A DNA stretch of 64,000 nt from CAZWSX01 sp964636985 (GCA_964636985.1 CAZWSX010000004.1:248001-312000), one strand, 5' to 3'; positions 16,127 through 25,779 are shown, numbered from the stretch's first letter. Program-made: numbers and translations. Notes: generated by a model from the letters alone, not told the origin.

Positions 16127-19100
16127 ATGATCGATCGGCTGATTGTCGCGTCCCTCGAGCGGCGTTACCTCATTTTCGGAATGATTGTCATTTGGTGTGC
16201 CGCCGGCTGGTACGCGCTCTCGAATCTCAACGTCGACGCGTTCCCCGATACGACGCCGGTGCAGGTGCAGGTGAATACGCCGGCTCCGTCGCTTGTTCCC
16301 GAAGAGATCGAACGGCAGATTTCGTTTCCGATCGAAGTCGCGCTCGGCAATCTGCCGGGACTGGAGCAACTGCGATCGGTATCGCAGTTTGGCCTCTCGC
16401 AGGTTGTGATCACCTTTCGCGACGGGACCGACGTTTACTTTGCGCGGCAGCTGGTTAACGAACGGCTATCGAACCTTGAAATGCCCCCTGGCATTGTTCG
16501 GCCCGAAATGGGACCGCCATCGACGGGCCTCGGCGAAGTGTTTCACTACTTGGTGCTTCCCAAAGAGCACATCGAAGCGGATGTCGATTTGCAGATGAAG
16601 CTCCGCGAGCTGCAAGATTGGAAGATCAAACCTGAACTTCGCACCGTGAAAGGGACGGCGGAGGCGAACAGCTGGGGTGGTCTCGCAAAGCAATACCAGG
16701 TCCGGATCGATCCGGCCAAGCTCTTTCGCTACGACCTGACGTTCCAGCAAGTTGTCGATGCCGTTCGTGATAACAACGCCAACGTCGGGGGCGGCAACAT
16801 CAATCGCGGCGGTGACATGCTGCTGGTCCACGGCGTGGGCCGCGTCCTCACCGTCGAGGATATCGGCAATATCGTGGTCAAAGCCGACCAAGGGGTCGCT
16901 GTCCGCATTCGCGAGGTCGCCGATATTGCCATCGGCCACGAAATCCGGCGCGGTGCCGTGACGTCTGGGGGCAATGGCGAGGCCGTGCTCGGCCTCGGAT
17001 TCATGCTAATGGGCCAGAACAGCTATGCCGTCACCAAGCGTATGGCCGACCAGATGGAAGAGGTGAAGAAGCGTCTTCCCGACAACGCCCGTGTGGAAGT
17101 GGTTTACGACCGGACGGAACTTGTCGACCAGGTGATCGATACGGTTCGCAAGAACTTGAGCGAAGGTGCCGTCTTCGTCGTCATCATTTTGTTCATTTTC
17201 CTCGGCGATATTCGCGCAGGACTCGTCGCGGCCATCGCGATCCCGCTGTCGATGCTCTTTGCGTTCTGCGGCATGTGGTATGTCGGCGTGGCGGGGACGC
17301 TGTTGAGCCTGGGCGCGATCGATTTTGGGATTGTCGTGGATAGTTCCGTCGTCGTGATCGAAAGCGTCTTGCATAAACTGGCGCACGCCGCGGGCGTTCC
17401 CAGTTGGAGGCAGCGCTTGGCAATTGTTCGCGACGGCGTCTTCGCCGCGAAAACGCCCGCCGTGTTCGGCCAACTCATCATCATGATCGTGTATGTGCCG
17501 ATCCTGACGCTGGAAGGGGTTGAGGGAAAGATGTTCCGGCCGATGGCGATCACGGTGGTGTTCGTGCTGCTCGGCTCGCTGATTCTTTCGCTGACGGTGA
17601 TTCCGGTGCTCTCGTACTTCTTCCTGCCACGCAAGCCGATTGCTCAGGATGTGCTGCTGGTTCGCGTTGCTCGATGGTTGTATGGACCATTTTTGCGAGG
17701 CACTCTGGTCTTCCGCAGTGCCGTGGTTGGCCTGGGCTTTTGCACGCTTCTGGTGGCCCTGATGATCGCGTTCGGCTTCGGCTCGGAGTTTGTGCCGCGC
17801 CTGTCCGAAGGAGCGATTGTCATCGGCATCAATCGTCCGCCGGGAACCAATATCGATCAATCGATCGCCATGAACACCGCGATGGAGCGGCGCCTCTTGG
17901 AGGAGTTCCCTCACGAAATCAAGAACATTTGGAGCCGCCAAGGGGCTCCCGAAGTCGCGACCGACGCCGGCGTGATCGAAACGTGCGATATGTTCGTGAT
18001 GTTGCACCCGCGGTCGCAGTGGAAGCGAATCAAGGCGAGCACCGGTCGAGTGTGTGCCAACCAGAGCGAACTGGTCGAGGAAATGGACGTCGTCGTGCAG
18101 GGCTTCGTCGGCCAGGTGACCTGGTTCACGCAGCCGATCGAAATGCGGATCAACGAAATGCTTTCGGGCGTGCGGGCCGACGTCGCCATCAAGCTGTTTG
18201 GTCCCGACTTCGATCTTCTCACCGAGAAGGCAAGCCAGATCTCCAAGATCCTGTCGGAAATTCGCGGCTCGGCCGACTTGAGCAAGGAGCAGATCCTGGG
18301 GCAGCCGATCGTGCAGATCAAAATCAACCAGGACGAAATCGCCCGCTACGGCATTCCCGCGCAACACGTGCTCGACATTGTCGAATCGGTTGGTGCCAAG
18401 CAGGTTGGCGAGGTGATCGAAGGGCAAATTCGATTCCCCTTGGTCGTGCGATTGCCAGAAGCGATGCGCAAAGGCGTGGCCGAGCTTTCGCAAATCATGA
18501 TCGCCGCGCCGGATGGCGAGCAGATTCCTCTATCGCGCCTGGCGACGGTGCGGGAGATTTCCGGCCCCCGGTTGATCGCCCGCGAAGGTGGCAAGCGGCG
18601 GATTGTCGTTCAGTGCAACGTCCGCGGGCGCGACATCGGCAGCTTTGTCGCCGAAGCGCAAAGGCGGATCGATGCGGAGGTCGAACTTCCGGATAAGAAC
18701 TACTGGCTGACTTGGGGCGGCCAGTTTGAAAACATGCAACGCGCCCAGCAACGCCTGGCGATTGTCGTTCCGCTGGCGCTCTTGATGATCATCGGCCTGT
18801 TGTGGCTGACGTATCGCAATGTCATCGATACCACGCTCGTCTTCGCGAGTGTTCCGTTTGCGTGCGTGGGAGGAATTGTCGCGCTGTGGATGCGAGACAT
18901 GCCCCTTTCGATCTCGGCGGCGATTGGCTTCATCACGCTGTCCGGCGTATCGGTGTTAGGCAGTATGGTGGTTGTGGCCCAGTTGCGGTCGGAGCCGCGA
19001 TTGATTGAAGAACCGCAGGAGTCGATTTGGCGTGCTTGGACGGCGTCGCTGCGGACCATTTTGATGACGGCCTTTGTCGCGAGCGTGGGCTTTGTGCCGA

Positions 19101-19318
19101 TGGCCATCAGCGATGGTGCCGGCGCGGAAGTACAGCGGCCGCTCGCTACGGTGGTGATTGGCGGAGTGATCAGCAGCATGATCACGTCGCTGATGATTTT
19201 GCCTGCCTTGTATTCCTTCGCGTTAAGCTGGTTCCCGCCCCGCAAAGTGGAAATCGTGGTCGAATCGGGAATCGAAGAAGATATCCCGGCGGTGCCCGAG
19301 TTGGCACACGCCCACTAG
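16127..19318 (+). CDS. Heavy-metal efflux RND pump (CzcA family)
   Basis: A 1063-aa inner-membrane proton/metal antiporter, the usual CzcA length. The N-terminal helix and porter domain read LNVDAFPDTTPVQVQVNTPA. TM4 carries the HME proton-relay signature as DFGIVVDSSVVVIES, with both Asp and the Glu retained. The DFG form points to divalent-cation pumps (Zn, Co, Cd, Ni) rather than to the Cu/Ag (CusA) class. The usual D-G-A and V-E-N are here D-S-S and I-E-S. The C-terminal half repeats the fold (PDKNYWLTWGGQFENMQ, MPLSISAAIGFITLSGVS). ATG 16127 follows GGAG. No CzcC or sensor genes are nearby. Confidence 0.9.
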   Translation: MIDRLIVASLERRYLIFGMIVIWCAAGWYALSNLNVDAFPDTTPVQVQVNTPAPSLVPEEIERQISFPIEVALGNLPGLEQLRSVSQFGLSQVVITFRDGTDVYFARQLVNERLSNLEMPPGIVRPEMGPPSTGLGEVFHYLVLPKEHIEADVDLQMKLRELQDWKIKPELRTVKGTAEANSWGGLAKQYQVRIDPAKLFRYDLTFQQVVDAVRDNNANVGGGNINRGGDMLLVHGVGRVLTVEDIGNIVVKADQGVAVRIREVADIAIGHEIRRGAVTSGGNGEAVLGLGFMLMGQNSYAVTKRMADQMEEVKKRLPDNARVEVVYDRTELVDQVIDTVRKNLSEGAVFVVIILFIFLGDIRAGLVAAIAIPLSMLFAFCGMWYVGVAGTLLSLGAIDFGIVVDSSVVVIESVLHKLAHAAGVPSWRQRLAIVRDGVFAAKTPAVFGQLIIMIVYVPILTLEGVEGKMFRPMAITVVFVLLGSLILSLTVIPVLSYFFLPRKPIAQDVLLVRVARWLYGPFLRGTLVFRSAVVGLGFCTLLVALMIAFGFGSEFVPRLSEGAIVIGINRPPGTNIDQSIAMNTAMERRLLEEFPHEIKNIWSRQGAPEVATDAGVIETCDMFVMLHPRSQWKRIKASTGRVCANQSELVEEMDVVVQGFVGQVTWFTQPIEMRINEMLSGVRADVAIKLFGPDFDLLTEKASQISKILSEIRGSADLSKEQILGQPIVQIKINQDEIARYGIPAQHVLDIVESVGAKQVGEVIEGQIRFPLVVRLPEAMRKGVAELSQIMIAAPDGEQIPLSRLATVREISGPRLIAREGGKRRIVVQCNVRGRDIGSFVAEAQRRIDAEVELPDKNYWLTWGGQFENMQRAQQRLAIVVPLALLMIIGLLWLTYRNVIDTTLVFASVPFACVGGIVALWMRDMPLSISAAIGFITLSGVSVLGSMVVVAQLRSEPRLIEEPQESIWRAWTASLRTILMTAFVASVGFVPMAISDGAGAEVQRPLATVVIGGVISSMITSLMILPALYSFALSWFPPRKVEIVVESGIEEDIPAVPELAHAH

Positions 19319-19512
19319 TCTCATCTACGCGGCCGGTTTTCGCATTGGTCGCGTTTGTAGCGATTCTTCGTGCGGGTTTGAGTCATTCTGGAGGCTCGCC
19401 CTATGTTTGCGGGGCGCGAGTGCCCTTCAATGGTTCCCCGATTCGGCGGGATTCGACTACCATAAATGGAAGCAAATGCTTCCCTCTGGCTCCATTGATT
19501 GGACGGCTCAAG

Positions 19513-20409
19513 ATGCCTCTCTCCCGCCGCGAAATGTTAGCCGCTGCCAGCGCCGCAGCGTTACTAGGTCAAGCCACCGGTTCGCTGATGGGGCAACAGA
19601 AAGATGCCGCGGCATCTGCCAAGGAAGTCAGCTTCGGCTTCGGGCTGGTCACCTATATGTGGGGCTCGGACCTGGAATTGCCCGAGTTGCTGGAGGTCTG
19701 CCGTAAATCGGGGTTGGCGGGCGTCGAGTTGCGGACTTCGCACAAGCATGGCGTCGAACCCAGTCTCACGGCGGAACAGCGGGTGGAGGTTCGCAAGCGG
19801 TTCGACGATTCCGGCGTCACGATGGTCGGAATCGGCAGCGACGAGCGATTCGACAATCCCGATCCAGCACTCGTGAAGAAGGCCGTCGAGCGCTCGAAGG
19901 AGTTCATCCGGCTCAGTCACGATGTGGGGGGCAGTGGCGTCAAGGTGAAGCCCGACAAGTTCTACGACAACGTCCCGCATGAGAAAACGATCGCGCAGAT
20001 CGCCGACGCTCTGAACGAACTCGGTGAGTACGGGGCGGGTTTCGGCCAGCAGGTTCGGTTGGAAGTACATGGAGGTTGCTCGGAACTGCCGGTGATCAAG
20101 CAGATCATGGACCGGGCGAAAGACAGCAACGTTGCCGTTTGCTGGAATTCGAATGTCACCGACCTGAAAGGCGACGGCTTGGAAGCAAACTTCAAACTGG
20201 TGCGCGATCGTTTTGGACAAACGGTCCACGTTCGGAGCTTCAAGAGCAACGACTACCCGTGGGACAAGTTGATCAAGTTGCTGGTAGCGAGCGACTACGC
20301 CGGCTGGGTGCTACTGGAAGCCGGCGGCGACCTTCCCAAAGATCGCGTGGAAGCGCTCGCCGAGCAGGCGGAGATGTTCCACAAGTTCGTCGCGGACGCC
20401 ACGGCTTAG
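19513..20409 (+). CDS. Tat-exported sugar phosphate isomerase/epimerase-like TIM barrel
   Basis: A 298-aa protein with a twin-arginine leader (SRREMLAAASAAALLG) and a xylose-isomerase-like TIM barrel (AP_endonuc_2 family). Barrel landmarks are GLVTYMWGSDLELPELL, LAGVELRTSHKHG, a long helix after GVTMVGIGSDERF, VRLEVHGG and a C-terminal YAGWVLLEAGGDLP. Export by the Tat route suggests a metal-containing enzyme folded in the cytoplasm. The substrate is unknown; many planctomycete paralogues are annotated only as sugar phosphate isomerase/epimerase. ATG 19513 gives the Tat motif at the N-terminus; upstream in-frame sequence is unrelated. Confidence 0.83.
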   Translation: MPLSRREMLAAASAAALLGQATGSLMGQQKDAAASAKEVSFGFGLVTYMWGSDLELPELLEVCRKSGLAGVELRTSHKHGVEPSLTAEQRVEVRKRFDDSGVTMVGIGSDERFDNPDPALVKKAVERSKEFIRLSHDVGGSGVKVKPDKFYDNVPHEKTIAQIADALNELGEYGAGFGQQVRLEVHGGCSELPVIKQIMDRAKDSNVAVCWNSNVTDLKGDGLEANFKLVRDRFGQTVHVRSFKSNDYPWDKLIKLLVASDYAGWVLLEAGGDLPKDRVEALAEQAEMFHKFVADATA

Positions 20410-20451
20410 GCCGTCGAGCGAACCACCTTGTCCTACCGCCACGAGGGCCAC

Positions 20452-21846
20452 GTGTCGCAGAAATGGTATTGCCGCTTTGCTGGTTCGGTTCAAGGACCGT
20501 TCACGTTGGAGGTCCTGAAGGCTTTGCTGCGCGCAGGTCAGGTGGATGAGAACGTGCCGGTGCGGGCCGAATCGTCGGAGGTGTGGATTCACCTGGGGGA
20601 TCTCTTGGAGACGGCGGAGGCAGCGCAAAAGAATCCCTCGCCGGGTTCTCCATCGCTCAGCCCTCCGCCACCTCCACCGCCTGGCAGCAAGGGATCGCCG
20701 ACGTTGAAAGTCCCAACAAAGTCATCGGAGTTTCCGTCGCTGGACGATCCATTGCCTCCGCCTACTGACGTAGGCCCGCGGCGGCGGACGTCGAAGTCGT
20801 CGAAGGACGCCGTAGTATGGGCGTGGATCGGCTTAGTCGGCGCGCTGGTGACAGTGGCCGTGTTGTTGGTGCTGACTCTGAACGGGGTGATCGGGCCGCT
20901 CGCGAGAGCGAAGCCCAAGCCTGAGGCTGACGACGATGCGACTACGACAACGCCCCTGGTGCCCAAAGTTGACCGGACGGTCGATAAGTCGACGTCGCCG
21001 CCCGATCCACCTTCGACAAAAGAAAAGGAACCGGATTCGTCGAGCGAAGAGCCGGTTGTGCCCGTCAAGAAACCCCCAGTGAGAAGGCCGGAAATCGCCA
21101 GGAAAACCACATCCGACGTTGCTGTCGATCCGCTGAAAACGACTCACGACTGGTTTCCCGGAGGGCAGCCCATTAACACCACTGGCGCAAAGGAAGAAAT
21201 CTACGTGGAGATGTGGTTGGCATGGAGCGACTACGGCGACCCGGTAACCCGCTTCGAAATGGATGATATTGAGCCGGAAAGCGAAACAGCAAAAGGGGCG
21301 GCAAGCAAAAGCGATTCGAGGGAAGAAGAAATGGACCCCGAATCTGAAGAGCCCAAATCGCCACGGAAGCGTCCTGGGCAAAAACCTGAGTTCGTTTTTG
21401 CTGAGATAACCGTTCGCAAGATGAAAGGTGCGCCGATTGAGTTCCAAACTTGGAATGGAACTGCCGACAAGAAATTTCTCGCTCGACTCTTCGATGATCA
21501 GGGACGCGAAATTCCCGCTGTGCCGGCTTCGGGGACAAAAAGTGTCAAACGCCTCGACAAAGGGGTTCAGATGGCTAACGGCGCAGTCGTCAGGGACGCC
21601 ATCGTGTTTGAAGTTCCCAAGCACCGTTTCGAGAAGCTGCGGTTACTCTTGCCGGTGGCGTCCATTGGAATTGAAGCGACCTCTCCGTACATTGGGTTCG
21701 ACTTTGCTCCCAGCAGTCTAGGACGCGAGGAGGTCGACCCGATTGGCGCTAAGTTCACGGAAGCTCCGGAGACCGAAGAGGAATCTTCCGAGCCTGAGAC
21801 GAAACGGCCCAAGTTGGATTCCGACTCAGAGTCGAAGTCCGAGTAA
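20452..21846 (+). CDS. GYF-domain membrane protein with C-terminal beta domain
   Basis: A 464-aa protein. Residues about 4-50 are a GYF_2 (DUF4339) domain: WYCRFAGSVQGPFTLE, then LLRAGQVDENVPVRAE and VWIHLGDLLE. A Pro-rich spacer leads to one membrane segment (WAWIGLVGALVTVAVLLVL, about residues 124-142), then an acidic, Pro/Lys-rich linker. A C-terminal beta domain (about 240-440) ends with VRDAIVFEVPK and IGFDFAP. The GTG start at 20452 has GAGGG 5 bp upstream; a TTG at 20428 is the alternative. The C-terminal domain resembles that of the next gene, so the two may work together. No enzymatic motif is seen. Confidence 0.68.
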   Translation: MSQKWYCRFAGSVQGPFTLEVLKALLRAGQVDENVPVRAESSEVWIHLGDLLETAEAAQKNPSPGSPSLSPPPPPPPGSKGSPTLKVPTKSSEFPSLDDPLPPPTDVGPRRRTSKSSKDAVVWAWIGLVGALVTVAVLLVLTLNGVIGPLARAKPKPEADDDATTTTPLVPKVDRTVDKSTSPPDPPSTKEKEPDSSSEEPVVPVKKPPVRRPEIARKTTSDVAVDPLKTTHDWFPGGQPINTTGAKEEIYVEMWLAWSDYGDPVTRFEMDDIEPESETAKGAASKSDSREEEMDPESEEPKSPRKRPGQKPEFVFAEITVRKMKGAPIEFQTWNGTADKKFLARLFDDQGREIPAVPASGTKSVKRLDKGVQMANGAVVRDAIVFEVPKHRFEKLRLLLPVASIGIEATSPYIGFDFAPSSLGREEVDPIGAKFTEAPETEEESSEPETKRPKLDSDSESKSE

Positions 21847-21891
21847 CGCGCACGTAGCCGTGCCCAAGAAGTCCACAGGATTGAAGTGTCT

Positions 21892-22977
21892 ATGTCGGTT
21901 CCTGGATTGCCGCCGGCGAAGTGTCCGCAATGCGGTGGGATGGTAGCACTACCGCCGGTGCCTAGCGCTGCAGCGGTAACGTGTCATCACTGCGGATTTG
22001 CGTTTGCGCCGCCCATGGCAGGTGGCGCCGCGCCGATGGGGATGCCTCTTCCGCCCCACTTGCGCGGGCAAGCGGGACCTGCGGCTGCGCCAATGGGAGC
22101 GCCGATGGCGGTTCCTTACGGTGGGCCCACGATCTCGATGCCGCAAGGCGGTGGTCCCTTGCCGCCGCATCTGATGCCGAAGCAGGCTCCGTTGGCGGTG
22201 CCAACGATGACGCCGGGCCCGTCGCCCGCCGCCGCGCATCCAAAGCGGCAGCAAAACATCGGTTGCATCTTGTATGCGGTCGTCTTTCTGTTGACCTTGG
22301 TCGCGGGAGGTTTGTTCGTCGCCTTCATCAAGATGTCGAAACCCGACCCGGACGTTGAAACCGTTGAGGAGAACGCCGCACCGGCCGACGTTGGCAGTGG
22401 CAAGGAAGGCGAAGGCAGCAAGCCCGCTGCTGGTGGATCGGATACCCCAACCAAGAAAGTCAAAATTGTTCACCTCGAGCACGAATCGAAACGGTTCTCC
22501 GCTCGCGGTCAGATGCGGCGTGACGGCGTCATTGTGCGGATCGAATCGGTGACGATTGGACCTGTCGAGTTTCAAAATGCGTCCGGCCAAGTCCGCTTTA
22601 CCGACGACAAGAATTACTTGACGGTCAACTTTCGTTTAAGCAATCAAAAGAAGACCCCAGGGAAGTACCTCAGCTGGTACGACAACGTCTTTGACGTGGC
22701 AGGAAAAAAACAGCGTCCGCGATTGTTCAGTGCCGATGGGTCCGAAGAGTACTCGTGCCTGGAACCGATCGAAGGAGCGCGTCGCGTGGGCTTCCACAAC
22801 AAGTCGAGCTACGAATTACCCGTTGCGGGCTACGTGCGGGATTCGGTGATCTTTCAGGTCACGCCGGAAGTCGCCGCCAACCCGCCGACGTTTCATATGG
22901 ATTTGCCCGGCGGCGGTTTGAATAGCGCGACGTGGCTGAAGTTCGAGATTCCGCCCGACATGGTCCAGGTTCAATAG
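21892..22977 (+). CDS. Zinc-ribbon, Pro-rich membrane protein with DUF4352-like domain
   Basis: A 361-aa protein. An N-terminal zinc ribbon (CPQCGGMVALPP...CHHCGF) is followed by a Pro/Gly/Met-rich segment, one membrane helix (CILYAVVFLLTLVAGGLFVAF, about residues 123-145), an acidic linker and a beta domain. The beta domain has the DUF4352-like pattern VIVRIESVTIGPVEF, YLTVNFRLSNQKKT and VRDSVIFQV, then LKFEIP at the end. It follows the GYF protein by 45 bp with related C-termini, so an operon and a common partner are likely. ATG 21892 is used; a GTG at 21886 is 6 bp upstream, nearer to AGGA. Confidence 0.65.
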   Translation: MSVPGLPPAKCPQCGGMVALPPVPSAAAVTCHHCGFAFAPPMAGGAAPMGMPLPPHLRGQAGPAAAPMGAPMAVPYGGPTISMPQGGGPLPPHLMPKQAPLAVPTMTPGPSPAAAHPKRQQNIGCILYAVVFLLTLVAGGLFVAFIKMSKPDPDVETVEENAAPADVGSGKEGEGSKPAAGGSDTPTKKVKIVHLEHESKRFSARGQMRRDGVIVRIESVTIGPVEFQNASGQVRFTDDKNYLTVNFRLSNQKKTPGKYLSWYDNVFDVAGKKQRPRLFSADGSEEYSCLEPIEGARRVGFHNKSSYELPVAGYVRDSVIFQVTPEVAANPPTFHMDLPGGGLNSATWLKFEIPPDMVQVQ

Positions 22978-22994
22978 CCACAAAGCGCGTCCGC

Positions 22995-24011
22995 ATGAAC
23001 GTTTTGGTAACCGGGGGCGGCGGCTTCTTAGGTCAATACATCGTCGAGCAATTGGTGGCGCGCGGCGACCGCGTGACATCGTACTCGCGTTCCACATACG
23101 AACCGCTGGCCAATTTGGGTGTCAGGCAAATCGCCGGCGACATGCGCGACCGCGAAGCCGTGCTCGCGGCAGTCGACGGACACGATGCCGTCATTCACAC
23201 GGCCGCGATTGCCTCGATCTGGGGACCTTGGGAGTGGTTCTACGGAATCAACGTGCTGGGGACGCGGTATGTTCTGGAAGCGTGCCGGCGGCACGGTGTA
23301 AAGAAGCTGGTTTATACCAGCAGCCCGAGCGTGACTTTCGCCGGCGTCGACCAACGGGGCATCAATGAATCGGCCCCCTACCCTTCGAAATTTCTGTGCA
23401 ACTACCCGGCGACAAAGGCGATCGCGGAACAAGAAGTCTTGACCGCCCATGGCATAGATGGATTGCTCACCTGTGCCTTGCGACCCCACTTGATTTGGGG
23501 GCCTCGCGACCAGCACCTGATTCCGCGACTGATTGCCCGCGCTAAAGCGGGTGCGCTGCGAAGAGTGGGGGCCGGGCAAAATCGTATTGATACGATCTAC
23601 GTCGAAAACGCGGCGACGGCGCACCTCTCGGCCCTCGATCGATTGAACGAGGGAAGTCCGGTCGCGGGGCGGGCGTATTTTCTCAGCCAGGGGGAGCCGG
23701 TGAATTGCTGGGAATGGATCGACCAAATTCTGGCGATGGCGGCGTTGTCGCCTGTCAAGCAAAGCATCTCGGCGGGTGGCGCGTACGTGGCCGGTGGGGT
23801 GCTGGAAGCACTTTGGTCGGTGCTGGGACTCGACTCTGAACCGCGGATGACGCGCTTTCTGGCGGCGCAGCTATCGACCGATCACTACTTCGACCTCGGC
23901 CGAGCCCGCGCCGATTTGGGGTACGAACCGCAAATTACCCTGCAAGAAGGGATGCGCCGCCTTGGCGAATGGCTTGTTCGCCAGACGTTGGGAAAGAATC
24001 GCTCGAGCTGA
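22995..24011 (+). CDS. NAD(P)-dependent epimerase/dehydratase, OleD-like (2-alkyl-3-oxoalkanoate reductase type)
   Basis: A 338-aa extended SDR. The Rossmann motif VTGGGGFLGQYIVEQL is at the N-terminus and the catalytic pair is Tyr137 and Lys141 (YPATK), with YTSSPSV before it. The block YTSSPSVTFAGVDQ, then CALRPHLIWGPRD and AGRAYFLSQGEPVN, is very close to what I recall for OleD, which reduces 2-alkyl-3-oxoalkanoates in long-chain olefin biosynthesis. OleA, OleB and OleC are not in the window. A 3-beta-hydroxysteroid dehydrogenase-like role is the alternative. It starts 17 bp after the zinc-ribbon gene. Confidence 0.75.
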   Translation: MNVLVTGGGGFLGQYIVEQLVARGDRVTSYSRSTYEPLANLGVRQIAGDMRDREAVLAAVDGHDAVIHTAAIASIWGPWEWFYGINVLGTRYVLEACRRHGVKKLVYTSSPSVTFAGVDQRGINESAPYPSKFLCNYPATKAIAEQEVLTAHGIDGLLTCALRPHLIWGPRDQHLIPRLIARAKAGALRRVGAGQNRIDTIYVENAATAHLSALDRLNEGSPVAGRAYFLSQGEPVNCWEWIDQILAMAALSPVKQSISAGGAYVAGGVLEALWSVLGLDSEPRMTRFLAAQLSTDHYFDLGRARADLGYEPQITLQEGMRRLGEWLVRQTLGKNRSS

Positions 24012-24086
24012 GCGAATTACTTTCTGCCCACGTTTGGGCTATGATCTGGCGATTGAATTCTCGTTTCTGGACGTGTGACTTTGCCG

Positions 24087-24587
24087 ATGAACGATAATCC
24101 TCCCAAGCCGCCGCCAAATCCTTCGGGCGGCGACGTCATGGCGTGCCCCTATTGCCGGCAGCCCATTGCGATTGCCGGAATGCCACCGGGGACCTCGTTT
24201 GCTTGCCCGAGCTGCCGCCAGCCTGTTCAGGCGGGCGCGAGCTATGGAAGTGCTGGTTCGCCGTATGGCCCCATGGGCGGAGTCGCATACGATCCGAGGA
24301 TGATGGAGTACCAGGCGTTCGTCAGCAAAAAGGTCGCGGCCGGAGTCTGCGGAATCTTGTTAGGCGGGCTCGGCGTTCACAAATTCGTACTTGGGTTCAC
24401 GCAAGCGGGCGTCATCATGCTCGTCGTGAACTTGCTGTGCATCATTTTGACGCCGTGCTTGTTCGTGCCGGTTCTGGGCTCGATGGCGATCCAAGTGATC
24501 GGGCTGGTTGAGGGAATCCTATATCTCACCAAGTCGGACGAAGAGTTCTATAACACCTACGCCGTGCAACGCCGCGATTGGTTCTGA
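24087..24587 (+). CDS. TM2-domain protein with N-terminal zinc ribbon
   Basis: A 166-aa protein. Paired CPYC and CPSC motifs (residues about 19-46) form a zinc ribbon, followed by a Gly/Tyr spacer. A TM2 domain has two membrane helices: KVAAGVCGILLGGLGVHKF, with the family-typical GGLG-HKF, then VIMLVVNLLCIILTPC, and possibly a third short helix around IQVIGLVEGILYL. TM2 proteins are poorly understood membrane proteins. ATG 24087 was chosen over a TTG at 24075. Confidence 0.8.
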   Translation: MNDNPPKPPPNPSGGDVMACPYCRQPIAIAGMPPGTSFACPSCRQPVQAGASYGSAGSPYGPMGGVAYDPRMMEYQAFVSKKVAAGVCGILLGGLGVHKFVLGFTQAGVIMLVVNLLCIILTPCLFVPVLGSMAIQVIGLVEGILYLTKSDEEFYNTYAVQRRDWF

Positions 24588-24611
24588 TCGCCCCGATACC
24601 GTCATTTGCTC

Positions 24612-25715
24612 ATGAAAATCTCTCGAATCCGTGCGTTTCGTGTCGAGTTGCCTCTCGTCGAGGGGAGTTACAAGTGGTCGGGCGGAAAGGCCGTTTCGGT
24701 CTTCGATAGCACGGTCATCGCCGTCGATACCGACGCAGGGCTTACCGGGTGGGGCGAGGTTTGCCCGCTGGGGCCGTTCTATCTTCCGGCCTACGCGGCG
24801 GGCGTTCGAGCGGGCCTTGCCGAGTTGGGACCGCATCTGTTGGGCTGGGACCCGCTCCACTTGCCGCAGCTCAATCGCCGGATGGACTCGGCTTTGCAAG
24901 GGCACGCCTACGTCAAGTCGGGCATCGACATGGCGTGCTGGGATTTGCTCGGCAAAGTGGCGGGACTGCCAGTTTGCTCGCTGTTAGGCGGAAGGTATGG
25001 CGAGGACGTTGGTCTCTATCGCGCGATCTCGCAAGAGTCGCCTGAGGCCATGGCTAATCGCGTGGCGGGATATCGTGCCGAGGGTTACCGGCGCTTTCAG
25101 CTGAAAGTAGGCGGCGATCCTGATGTCGATATCGAGCGGATTCGCGCGGTGTCAGCCAAGTTGCAGCCAGGCGATCGACTCGTTGCCGACGCGAATACCG
25201 GCTGGCTGATGCACGAGGCGATTCGCGTCGTTCGCGCGGTCCGAGATCTGGACGTCTACATCGAGCAACCTTGCCGCAGTTACGAGGAATGTCTTTCCGT
25301 CCGCCGGATGACCGACCATCCGTTCGTCATCGACGAGGTAGTCGACAGTGTCGATATGCTGGTCCGTGCGCATGCCGACAAGGCGATGGACATCGTCAAC
25401 ATCAAGATCAGCAAATTCGGAGGCCTGACCAAAGCCAAGCAAGCTCGCGACTTGTGTGCGTCCCTGGGAATCGCGATGACGCTGGAAGACAGTTGGGGCG
25501 GCGATATTGTTACCGCGGCGATATCCCATTTGGCGCACAGCACGCCGACTGAGCTGCTGTTCAGCACGACCGACTTCAATAGTTACGTGACGGTAAGCCA
25601 CGCCGATGGCGCGCCGCGCCGGACAAACGGTCGTATGGCCGCATCGAAAGAACCGGGGCTTGGAATCTCGCCTAAACTCGATGTCTTGGGCCAACCGCTC
25701 GTCGTGATCGAGTAG
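24612..25715 (+). CDS. Enolase-superfamily racemase/epimerase (mandelate racemase / muconate lactonizing type)
   Basis: A 367-aa enzyme with the N-terminal capping domain ([15 protein letters not shown]) and a TIM barrel. The general acid/base lysines are in [11 protein letters not shown] and in [14 protein letters not shown]. Metal ligands fall in [10 protein letters not shown] (Asp), VYIEQPCRS (Glu) and FVIDEVVDS (Asp/Glu). The [16 protein letters not shown] segment recalls hydroxyproline-betaine 2-epimerase (HpbD)-type and cis-3-hydroxyproline dehydratase-type members. The substrate could therefore be a proline or amino-acid betaine, but L-Ala-D/L-Glu epimerases also belong here. It may be co-transcribed with the SDR 122 bp downstream. 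Confidence 0.84.
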   Translation: MKISRIRAFRVELPLVEGSYKWSGGKAVSVFDSTVIAVDTDAGLTGWGEVCPLGPFYLPAYAAGVRAGLAELGPHLLGWDPLHLPQLNRRMDSALQGHAYVKSGIDMACWDLLGKVAGLPVCSLLGGRYGEDVGLYRAISQESPEAMANRVAGYRAEGYRRFQLKVGGDPDVDIERIRAVSAKLQPGDRLVADANTGWLMHEAIRVVRAVRDLDVYIEQPCRSYEECLSVRRMTDHPFVIDEVVDSVDMLVRAHADKAMDIVNIKISKFGGLTKAKQARDLCASLGIAMTLEDSWGGDIVTAAISHLAHSTPTELLFSTTDFNSYVTVSHADGAPRRTNGRMAASKEPGLGISPKLDVLGQPLVVIE

Positions 25716-25779
25716 AATTCGTTCGCAAGAGCAATATCGACACTCTCCAATCGCCGACTCGCCAGACAAACATCGCGAG

